Shown: piece after piece, positions 57,643-64,000 of the stretch | Layout of the letters: every line of letters starts with the position of its first letter | How positions within the stretch are numbered: position 1 is the stretch's first letter | Source of the DNA: Paracoccaceae bacterium | Lineage (GTDB): Bacteria > Pseudomonadota > Alphaproteobacteria > Rhodobacterales > Rhodobacteraceae | Assembly (NCBI GenBank): GCA_014872875.1 | Contig: WKFI01000005.1 | Coordinates: forward strand, 248,001 to 312,000 | Length of the DNA: 64,000 bases | Reading direction: 5' to 3' | Position numbers and translations under genes: made by a program | The notes under the pieces: model-generated | Seen by the model: only the letters and a program-made list of their open reading frames with translations | What the model was told of the DNA's origin: nothing | Databases searched by the model: none

Positions 57643-60424
57643 TCGACACTTCCCGTTGCAAAGCGGCTTCGATCAGCGCACCACACGCCGTATAGCGGGC
57701 CGTCAATTCCGATTGCAACGCGTCGAGCGTGTCGAACCCCGTACTCCGACAAAGGAAAGCAGCACCACCTTCGCCCAGATGCGCGGTGTCAATCGCCCGC
57801 CCCGACAGCAACCGTGTTGCGGCCTGTACCGACCAGAATAGATCGTAGCAGCGCTGGATTTCCGCGCCCTCCGCGACACTCAACCATCCGCTTGCGACCG
57901 CGCCCTCCAGGCCAGAGGATACATCACGTCTGTTCGATCCGACCAACAATGCGCCAGCCTGGGCCACCAACTCGACGTCCATCATGCGCCCGGCGCCGGT
58001 CTTGGCATCCCAGACGCCCGATGGGGTTTTCGCTGCCGCAAGACGGTCCCGCATTTGGGCCACCTCCCCCAACACGGTGGCACGTTCGCTGGGGCGGGAC
58101 AGGAATTCGGCCCGAAACGCCTCGATATCCGCGCAAAGCCCGGGGCTACCGGCAATCGGGCGCGCCCGCGTCAATGCAAGATGCTCCCACACCCAAGCCT
58201 CATTCTGTTGGTAATGCGTAAAGCTGGCCCAACTGGTCGCAACCGGCCCTTGGGTGCCCGATGGCCTTAGGCGCATGTCCACCTCATAAAGCCGCCCTTG
58301 TGCCATTGGTGCGGTAAGGGCCGTCACCAAAGCTTGGGTCAGCCGTGCATAGTACGGCCTCACGGCCAGAGGGCGGCGGCCGTCGGACATGTCCTGATCT
58401 TCGGGATCATAGATCACGATCAGATCCAGATCGGAAGTCGCGTTCAACCGTTCGGCCCCCAAAGACCCCATGCCAAGTACCGCCGCGCCGCGACCCGGTG
58501 GTGGTCCGTGTTTGGTTGCGAATTGGTCAACCACATAGGGCGTCAACGCAGCTATGACCGCATCTGCCAGCTCGGCATACTGCAGTCCCGCTGCCTGTGC
58601 GTCGATCAACCCCCGAAGATGATGCACACCAATGCGGAAATGCCATTCCTTGCACCAGCGCCGGGTTCCGTCCAACCGCGCCTCATAATCGCTTTCCGCT
58701 TCCAAACGGTCCTTGAGTTCCTGGTACAGCACATCATAGCCCGGCCAATCGGCAAAGAACGCACCACCAATAACAGCGTCGAACACCGAGGAGTTGCGTG
58801 AAAGGTGTTCTGCCAAGGCATGCGATGTACCGACGACATCCACCAGCAGATCAATCAGCTGGGGATTGGCCTCGAACAGGGAAAACAGCTGAACCCCGGC
58901 GGGCAACCCGGCCAGGAACCCATCCAGCGCGGTCAGCGCCTCGGAGGGTTTGGCGGTACGCGCGATCCGTGACAGAAGTTCCGGTTTCAACCGTTCGAAA
59001 ATCTGCGCCCCACGTGCCGACCGAAGGGCCGGATAAGTGGGCCAGCGCGCCAGGATCGATGCATCCAGATCTTCGGGCATTTGCGCCTGGGGCGGCGGAG
59101 CAGCATCCGGAGCGAAGAACCCTTCGGTCAGCTCATGCACCTCGTTCAGCCGCGTTTCGATCTCGTCTTGCATATCCCGCTGATCGCGCCCCATCAGGCA
59201 TGCGATCCGTGCCAATCCGTCTTCGGATTTCGGCATCCTGTGGGTCTGTGCGTCGTGCACCATTTGAATTCGGTGCTCCACTTCTCGGTGGAAACGGTAA
59301 TGTTCGGTCAACCGGTCTGCCGCTTCAACAGGCACCCAGTTCTTCGCTGCAAGCGCCGCAAGACCGGGAACTGTGCCGCGTACCCGCAATGTCTTGTCCC
59401 GACCGCCTGCGATCAGCTGCCGCGTTTGAGTGAAAAACTCGATCTCTCGAATGCCGCCCCGGCCCAGCTTCATGTCATGGCCCGGCACCCGGATCGCGCC
59501 GCCGGTGCCCTTGTTTTCACGAATGCGCAGCCGCATGTCGTGCGCGTCCTGAATCGCCGCAAAGTCCAGATGTCTCCGCCAGACAAACGGGCGCAGGCTT
59601 TCAAGAAACCTTTCCCCGGCAGCGATATCGCCGGAACAGGCCCGTGCCTTGATATAGGCGGCCCGTTCCCAAGTCCGCCCCAGACTTTCATAATACCGCT
59701 CGGCCGCTTCCATCGCGATGCAGACCGGCGTCACCGCAGGGTCGGGACGCAGCCGCAAATCCGTGCGGAAGACATAGCCATCCGCCGTCTTTTCGCTGAG
59801 CGTGCTGCTCATGTTGCGCGTGGCGCGAACCATGCCCTGGCGGGCTTCATAGAAGTCATCCTGATCAAACCGGGTTTCATCAAACAGGCAGATCAGATCG
59901 ATATCCGAGCTGTAGTTCAGCTCGTGCGCGCCCATCTTGCCCATGGCCAGCACCGTCAGGCCACCTGCGGTTTCTACGTCATCCTCGGTGAGCCCGGGCA
60001 GCTTCTTGCGCCGGATCAACGTCGCTATTTCCGCCTTGATCGCGCAATCCACCGCCAAGGCTCCGAAATCGGTCAAGGCTGCGGTCACGCGCTCCAACGG
60101 CCACGCCCCTGCCAGATCAGCCAGCGCGGTCAAAAGCGCCAGACGCCGCTTGCCCCGACGCAATCCCGGTTTCAATTGATCCGGTGCAAGTGCCCGCGCA
60201 TCGGAAAAAATGGCTGCGAAAGCCTCTTCGGGTGCTTGGAGCGCCTCGCTCACCCACTCGGCTTCCTTGTCGATCAGGCCTTTCAGATATGGGCTGCTGC
60301 CAGCAGTGCCGATTATCAGATCGCGAAACTCTCCGGTTGTTTCGGGCAGTTTCGCAGCTGAGTCTTCCCCCAGATCCTGATCATAGGGGCGCGGCAGGCG
60401 GTAGATTGTAAAGCTCTTCGTCAT
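57629..60424 (-). CDS. glnE: Glutamine synthetase adenylyltransferase/deadenylylase GlnE
   Basis: 931 residues, close to E. coli GlnE (946). It adenylylates and deadenylylates glutamine synthetase in answer to nitrogen status through PII. Two nucleotidyltransferase domains are visible: the N-terminal one with MGKMGAHELNYSSDIDLICLFDE and the C-terminal one with GMGSLGAERLNATSDLDLIVIYD; helical domains lie between and after. ATG 60424 gives the family start; the frame open to 60598 runs into the divergent promoter region. Confidence 0.96.
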   Translation of the reverse strand: MTKSFTIYRLPRPYDQDLGEDSAAKLPETTGEFRDLIIGTAGSSPYLKGLIDKEAEWVSEALQAPEEAFAAIFSDARALAPDQLKPGLRRGKRRLALLTALADLAGAWPLERVTAALTDFGALAVDCAIKAEIATLIRRKKLPGLTEDDVETAGGLTVLAMGKMGAHELNYSSDIDLICLFDETRFDQDDFYEARQGMVRATRNMSSTLSEKTADGYVFRTDLRLRPDPAVTPVCIAMEAAERYYESLGRTWERAAYIKARACSGDIAAGERFLESLRPFVWRRHLDFAAIQDAHDMRLRIRENKGTGGAIRVPGHDMKLGRGGIREIEFFTQTRQLIAGGRDKTLRVRGTVPGLAALAAKNWVPVEAADRLTEHYRFHREVEHRIQMVHDAQTHRMPKSEDGLARIACLMGRDQRDMQDEIETRLNEVHELTEGFFAPDAAPPPQAQMPEDLDASILARWPTYPALRSARGAQIFERLKPELLSRIARTAKPSEALTALDGFLAGLPAGVQLFSLFEANPQLIDLLVDVVGTSHALAEHLSRNSSVFDAVIGGAFFADWPGYDVLYQELKDRLEAESDYEARLDGTRRWCKEWHFRIGVHHLRGLIDAQAAGLQYAELADAVIAALTPYVVDQFATKHGPPPGRGAAVLGMGSLGAERLNATSDLDLIVIYDPEDQDMSDGRRPLAVRPYYARLTQALVTALTAPMAQGRLYEVDMRLRPSGTQGPVATSWASFTHYQQNEAWVWEHLALTRARPIAGSPGLCADIEAFRAEFLSRPSERATVLGEVAQMRDRLAAAKTPSGVWDAKTGAGRMMDVELVAQAGALLVGSNRRDVSSGLEGAVASGWLSVAEGAEIQRCYDLFWSVQAATRLLSGRAIDTAHLGEGGAAFLCRSTGFDTLDALQSELTARYTACGALIEAALQREVSNEIR

Positions 60425-60532
60425 GCGCGCACAGTGTGATGCAGGCTGACCGAGGTCAATGCGGCAAGGCGGTATTCGCTTGACCATTGGGCGTCCTGCA
60501 GGTTGGGTGACCTTCGAAAGGTTTGAGGTCCC

Positions 60533-61009
60533 ATGAGCAAGAGTTTGAAGCGCGTCCGCTCTGCGCTGGACGGAGCAGGCATTGAGCCCGACATCCAAGA
60601 AACGACCGGGTCGCGCACGGCCGAAGACGCCGCGGCAGCGGTCGGCTGCGTCGTTGATCAGATCGTCAAGTCCATCATCTTCCGTGGGGAGGTCAGCGGG
60701 GAAGCCATTCTGTTTCTGACCGCTGGTGGCAATAGGGTGGATGCAGGAAAGGCCTCAATCCTTGCGGACGAGCCGCTGGGCAAGGCAGATGCGTCGCTTG
60801 TTCGCGCTCAGACCGGGTTTGCGATCGGAGGCGTTTCACCGATCGGGCATCTCAACCCGATCCGCGCATTTCTGGATCCGCGGCTTATGGACTTCGAAAC
60901 AGTCTGGGCCGCTGCCGGCACACCGAACCATGTATTTGCAGTGCAACCAAACACCTTGCAGAGCCTGTCTGGCGCCAAATCAGGCGATTTCACACTCAGT
61001 TCCGATTAA
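60533..61009 (+). CDS. YbaK/EbsC-family aminoacyl-tRNA deacylase
   Basis: 158 residues. Proteins of this family hydrolyse mischarged tRNAs such as Cys-tRNA(Pro) or Ala-tRNA(Pro). Core motifs: VGCVVDQIVKSIIFRG with the conserved Lys, LFLTAGGNRVD, and GFAIGGVSPIGH. GAGG lies just upstream of ATG 60533. Its stop overlaps the stop of the small minus-strand gene by two bases. Confidence 0.9.
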   Translation: MSKSLKRVRSALDGAGIEPDIQETTGSRTAEDAAAAVGCVVDQIVKSIIFRGEVSGEAILFLTAGGNRVDAGKASILADEPLGKADASLVRAQTGFAIGGVSPIGHLNPIRAFLDPRLMDFETVWAAAGTPNHVFAVQPNTLQSLSGAKSGDFTLSSD

Positions 61010-61137
61010 ACACCCCAGGCGCCACCAATCACGCGAAACAGCCAAACCCAGAACATTGCCCCCATCGCGACGGAGGGCAGGATCCACCAACCGGCGGGCC
61101 AAGGCGATCGTGCCATGTTCTGAATGCGCTGCACCAT
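61006..61137 (-). CDS. 43-residue membrane protein downstream of a CtrA-type box
   Basis: 43 residues: a basic N-terminus (MVQRIQNMARSPWP), then a Trp-rich hydrophobic part (AGWWILPSVAMGAMFWVWLF) to near the C-terminus. ATG 61137 has AGGAA about 10 nt upstream; the Met at 61116 is an alternative. A TTAA-N7-TTAA box stands 49 nt upstream. Similar short Trp-rich membrane proteins occur in Rhodobacteraceae, but none has a function I know. Confidence 0.6.
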   Translation of the reverse strand: MVQRIQNMARSPWPAGWWILPSVAMGAMFWVWLFRVIGGAWGV

Positions 61138-61185
61138 TGCGGGCGTTCCTGCTTCTTCCTGAGACTTATATCATAGCACAAGGTG

Positions 61186-61200
61186 TTAAGGGATGGTTAA
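61186..61200. promoter_or_regulatory. Full CtrA-type binding box
   Basis: TTAA-gggatgg-TTAA, followed by C, exactly fits the TTAA-N7-TTAAC consensus of CtrA. It is 49 nt upstream of the 43-residue gene and about 230 nt upstream of the DUF2852 gene, so either may be controlled. Confidence 0.6.
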
Positions 61201-61327
61201 CGGGGTATAGCACCCGGCAAAAACCCGCTCAGGTTGAAGGCGGCCATCAACTGAACAAACAAAAAAACCTCACAGAAGTACGAATTTTATATAGTTTTCA
61301 AACCTCTAAACCTAGCGTCTTCAAAAA

Positions 61328-61405
61328 ATGTAAAAAACATTCACATCCACCCTTGCCAGCTGCACGGGCAATACCAATATCTTGTAATGTGAAAGGCATT
61401 TACAT
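61328..61405. promoter_or_regulatory. Twin 19-bp palindromes upstream of the DUF2852 gene
   Basis: Two copies of ATGTRAA-N5-TTYACAT lie at 61328-61346 and 61387-61405, start to start 59 nt. They agree over 20 nt apart from purine/purine or pyrimidine changes. The second ends 28 nt before the ATG, where a repressor would block transcription or initiation. I cannot name the regulator; the ATGT/ACAT ends recall PadR-type operators. Confidence 0.6.
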
Positions 61406-61432
61406 TCCACACAAACAGCGGAGAGACCGACC

Positions 61433-61867
61433 ATGAATACCCTGACCGACACTGCACCCGCCCCGGCCCCGATGGGCTGGTTCGCCCGCAGCGAGGCCTG
61501 GCTCGACAGCAAGGGCAAAGGCGCTTGGATCACCGCGATGATTCTGGGCTTTATCTTCTTCTGGCCAGTGGGCCTGGCTCTGGTTCTTTACATCACCTTC
61601 ACCAATCGCTGGAGTAGCACCATGTTCGCCAAATCCTGCCGCCACAAGAAATCCTGGTCGCGCCACGGCATGCACGCCATGAGCACCACAGGCAACAGCG
61701 CCTTTGACGCCTACAAGGCCGACACGCTGCAGCGACTGGAACAAGAGCAGCGCGACTTTGAATCCTTCCTCGAACGTCTGCGCGAAGCCAAGGACAAGTC
61801 TGAATTCGACCAGTTCATGGATGAACGGGCCCGCACGGCCGGCGCCTCGGACGAAGACGACAAGTAA
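61433..61867 (+). CDS. DUF2852 family membrane protein
   Basis: 144 residues. One hydrophobic segment (ITAMILGFIFFWPVGLALVLYI, about 33-54) is followed by a basic stretch and a long charged helix, possibly coiled coil (YKADTLQRLEQEQRDFESFLERLREAKDK), then an acidic tail. The DUF2852 core FFWPVG is plain. GGAG lies about 10 nt before the ATG. Twin palindromes upstream and a terminator downstream make it a single regulated unit. Function unknown. Confidence 0.88.
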   Translation: MNTLTDTAPAPAPMGWFARSEAWLDSKGKGAWITAMILGFIFFWPVGLALVLYITFTNRWSSTMFAKSCRHKKSWSRHGMHAMSTTGNSAFDAYKADTLQRLEQEQRDFESFLERLREAKDKSEFDQFMDERARTAGASDEDDK

Positions 61868-61887
61868 ACTGTTCCACTCCTTTCCTG

Positions 61888-61917
61888 ACCTCGGGGCTTG
61901 CCCCGAGGTTGTTTCTT
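61888..61917 (+). terminator. Rho-independent terminator after the DUF2852 gene
   Basis: A perfect 9-bp stem (61888-61896 with 61901-61909) with loop CTTG is followed by TGTTTCTT. It lies 21 nt after the stop codon. Confidence 0.85.
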
Positions 61918-61949
61918 GCCACCCAAACCCAAATCACAGGACACGAGAC

Positions 61950-62381
61950 ATGACCGCCCTGCCCGACCCGCATGCACAACCCCAATTCTATGATGCGGTT
62001 CCAGCAAAACGATTGATTGCCTGGATTGCCGACACGGTTGTCATTCTGATCCTTTGCATGATCGCGATCCCTCTGACTGCGTTCATCGGCCTGTTCTTCT
62101 GGCCGGTGCTGTATCTGGTCATCGGCTTTGCCTATCGGGTTGTCACCATCGCCAATGGCTCGGCCACCTGGGGCATGCGCTTCACAGGAATCGAGCTGCG
62201 CAATAATCATGGACAACGGCTGGATCTGGGCATGGCCCTGGCGCATACACTGGGCTACTCGATCTCGCTGGCGCTTCCTCTCCTGCAAGTGATCTCGATC
62301 GTCATGATGTTGACTGGCGCTCGCGGACAAGGACTGACCGACGCCTTCCTTGGGACTGTTGCGATCAATAGGCGCACCTGA
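61950..62381 (+). CDS. RDD-family membrane protein
   Basis: 143 residues with three hydrophobic segments. The RDD signature appears as AKRLIAWIADTVVILIL (Arg and Asp kept) and ATWGMRFTGIELRN. The family's role is mostly unknown; some members act in ion or osmotic tolerance. ATG 61950 fits the family start and lies right after the terminator of the previous gene. Confidence 0.85.
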   Translation: MTALPDPHAQPQFYDAVPAKRLIAWIADTVVILILCMIAIPLTAFIGLFFWPVLYLVIGFAYRVVTIANGSATWGMRFTGIELRNNHGQRLDLGMALAHTLGYSISLALPLLQVISIVMMLTGARGQGLTDAFLGTVAINRRT

Positions 62382-62498
62382 CCTAAGGGCGTTCACTTCT
62401 GATCCGCCAATCGGTGCTTGCATTCGGCGCTTGGCGGGTCAAAATCCGATTGCTATCATCACTTTCAACCTGCACGTTTTTGAGCTTACGGACCCTTC

Positions 62499-63320
62499 AT
62501 GCGCCATACGCTGCCGATTGCGCCGCAATTCTATGTGACCGCTCCGCAACCTTGTCCTTATCTTGAGGCCAGGATGGAACGAAAGTTGTTCACAGCGTTG
62601 CAGGGGGACAATGCAGAACAGCTGAACAACAGCCTGTCCCAACAAGGGTTCCGCCGGTCACAGAACGTGCTTTATCGCCCCTCATGCGCTGATTGCAGCG
62701 CCTGCCTTTCTGCGCGAATCGATGTCGGTGCTTTCCGCCCCACCCGCAGCCAGAAACGCGCAATGAAGCGCAACGACTTCCTGTCCCGCCGCGCCACGTC
62801 ACCCTGGGCGACCGAAGACCAGTTTGCGTTGTTTCGCCGCTATCTGGACAGCCGTCATGCCGATGGCGGCATGGCAGACATGGATGTTTTCGAGTTTGCC
62901 GCCATGATCGAGGAGACTCCGATCCGCAGCCGCGTGGTGGAGTATGCTGACAAAAAGACCGGAGACCTGATCGGCGTCAGCCTGACCGATGTGCTGGAGG
63001 ACGGGCTAAGCATGGTCTATTCCTTCTACGCGCCTGATATGCCGCAGAATTCTTTGGGCACTTTCATGATCCTGGATCATATCGACATCGCGCGAGAGGC
63101 AGGTCTTCCCTACATCTATCTAGGCTACTGGGTGCCGGGCAGCCCCAAGATGGGCTACAAGGCCAAGTTTTCCGGGCTTGAGGTCTATTCGGGCGGGGAA
63201 TGGCAACCGATGAACGACCCCAGTGCTTTCGATATGGCGCAGCACCCGACACAGACCGACCCGATTGCCGAACAGGTCGCCAATATTCAACTACCAGACA
63301 AACGCGCCAAGAAGTTCTGA
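62499..63320 (+). CDS. bpt: Aspartate/glutamate leucyltransferase Bpt (ATE1 family)
   Basis: 273 residues. Bpt attaches Leu to N-terminal Asp or Glu, marking proteins for ClpS/ClpAP degradation. The N-terminal Cys-rich part [18 protein letters not shown] and the C-terminal acyltransferase-like fold with [20 protein letters not shown] are typical. The VOC gene starts 1 nt after its stop. Confidence 0.94.
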   Translation: MRHTLPIAPQFYVTAPQPCPYLEARMERKLFTALQGDNAEQLNNSLSQQGFRRSQNVLYRPSCADCSACLSARIDVGAFRPTRSQKRAMKRNDFLSRRATSPWATEDQFALFRRYLDSRHADGGMADMDVFEFAAMIEETPIRSRVVEYADKKTGDLIGVSLTDVLEDGLSMVYSFYAPDMPQNSLGTFMILDHIDIAREAGLPYIYLGYWVPGSPKMGYKAKFSGLEVYSGGEWQPMNDPSAFDMAQHPTQTDPIAEQVANIQLPDKRAKKF

Positions 63321-63321
63321 C

Positions 63322-63726
63322 ATGCAAAACCTTCACGCAGTGGCGTTGGTCGTTCCGGATTACGATGCGGCAATCGCTTTCTATTGCGGAAAACTGGGAT
63401 TTCAATTGGCCGAAGACCTGGACCAGGGCGCAAAACGATGGGTGCGCATCCTCCCGCCAGGTGCAACACAGGGTAGCCTGGTCCTGGCGCAAGCCGAAGG
63501 GGAGGCCCAACAAGCCGCCATCGGAAACCAGTTCGGAGGGCGCGTCGGGTTGTTTCTGGCTACGGACGATTTCTTCCGCGACCACCAGGCAATGCTGGAT
63601 GCCGGCGTCCGGTTCGAAGAAAACCCACGCGAGGAAGTTTATGGCACGGTTGCCGTCTGGCAAGACCCGTTTGGGAACCGGTGGGACCTGATCCAGTTCG
63701 CGCACTCATCATCTGAAACCAGCTGA
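63322..63726 (+). CDS. VOC-superfamily (glyoxalase-like) protein
   Basis: 134 residues. Two beta-alpha-beta-beta-beta units of the vicinal oxygen chelate fold: HAVALVVPDYDAAIAFYCGKLGF at the start and GTVAVWQDPFGNRWDLIQF at the end. His4, Glu and similar residues could bind a metal. Members range from glyoxalase I to dioxygenases and resistance proteins; substrate unknown. ATG 63322 follows the bpt stop by one base. Confidence 0.87.
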   Translation: MQNLHAVALVVPDYDAAIAFYCGKLGFQLAEDLDQGAKRWVRILPPGATQGSLVLAQAEGEAQQAAIGNQFGGRVGLFLATDDFFRDHQAMLDAGVRFEENPREEVYGTVAVWQDPFGNRWDLIQFAHSSSETS

Positions 63727-63856
63727 CACTCCAGTCTTTCCAACTGACTTTTCTGCGACTTCAAATCGTGTCGGCGCCGTACTTCGCCGCCTAACGCCAC
63801 GTCTTCCCCCAGCCTGCCCCGCCGCGCGTTAGTCTGGGAGGGGGAGGCACGCGCAT

Positions 63857-64000
63857 ATGACCACTTCGACAACATTGACCGTTCTTAAATCCGATCTGAG
63901 CGACTGCAAGCCTGCAGTCCAACCAGCCCGATCACCCGCCCCGGGCAACATCAGAGTACGGGTCAGCCGGTTTGGCCTGACCGCCAATAACATCACTTAC
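63857..64000 (+). CDS. N-terminal part of a DUF2855 protein (runs off the window)
   Basis: 48 codons are open to the window edge. The segment VRVSRFGLTANNITY matches the N-terminus of DUF2855 proteins, which resemble alcohol-dehydrogenase-like reductases. GGGAGG lies about 9 nt before the ATG. Nothing of the C-terminal part can be seen. Confidence 0.7.
   Translation, partial: MTTSTTLTVLKSDLSDCKPAVQPARSPAPGNIRVRVSRFGLTANNITY

Overview
The window looks like a chromosomal segment of a marine Rhodobacteraceae (Roseobacter-group alphaproteobacterium). The basis is GC-rich coding DNA, a CtrA gene beside a SciP-type DUF1153 gene, LexA-type sites of the alphaproteobacterial GTTC-N7-GTTC form, an RTX/Hint secreted protein, a DMGDH-like flavoenzyme, and many small membrane proteins of the kind common in this family. 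Genus cannot be fixed from the sequence alone. I saw no tRNA, rRNA, IS element, prophage or CRISPR array.

Layout. 0-2.2 kb: end of a GluQ-RS-like gene, hisI and a divergent NifU/IscU-like gene, a MarC-type membrane protein, and a 40-residue membrane protein behind a cluster of LexA half-sites. 2.2-9.3 kb: recG and ligA (4-nt overlap), ctrA and sciP, then mnmA on the other strand. 9.3-23.0 kb: a long minus-strand envelope block running pyrH, frr, uppS, cdsA, dxr, rseP, a small membrane protein, bamA, skp, fabZ, lpxA, lpxI, lpxB and a CadD-like membrane protein. A plus-strand formate/nitrite transporter gene breaks it between pyrH and frr. 23-32.9 kb: miaA overlapping an AraC-type regulator, a complete peptide-type ABC importer (TAT-exported binding protein, two permeases, one fused double ATPase), and a diheme peroxidase-like gene. 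33-43.6 kb: a lytic transglycosylase, ssb, a rhomboid-unrelated M50 protease with CBS domains, aroKB, a small membrane protein and an exported 542-residue protein leading into xerD, a structured leader, a CNNM/CorC-type CBS protein and a BT1-type transporter. 43.6-52.6 kb: an HpcH/HpaI aldolase, a DMGDH-like enzyme, a MocA-like nucleotidyltransferase, a 1288-residue RTX/Hint protein and its long upstream region. 52.6-64 kb: an M48 protease, a PIN-domain protein coupled to an RlmI-like methyltransferase, a lipoprotein, a thioredoxin/CcdA pair, glnE with a small partner, a YbaK-family deacylase, a 43-residue membrane protein, a DUF2852 protein, an RDD protein, bpt, a VOC protein and the start of a DUF2855 gene.

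How it works together. The 9.3-23 kb block supplies lipid A, phospholipid and undecaprenyl precursors and the outer-membrane insertion machinery. CtrA and its likely antagonist SciP sit side by side, and a full CtrA-type box lies at 61.19 kb. The most unusual items are non-coding: a four-half-site LexA cluster before a 40-aa membrane protein (possible SOS division inhibitor of the SidA kind), twin 19-bp palindromes before the DUF2852 gene, a terminator hairpin that contains the start codon of the next gene, and a multi-hairpin leader before the CNNM gene.
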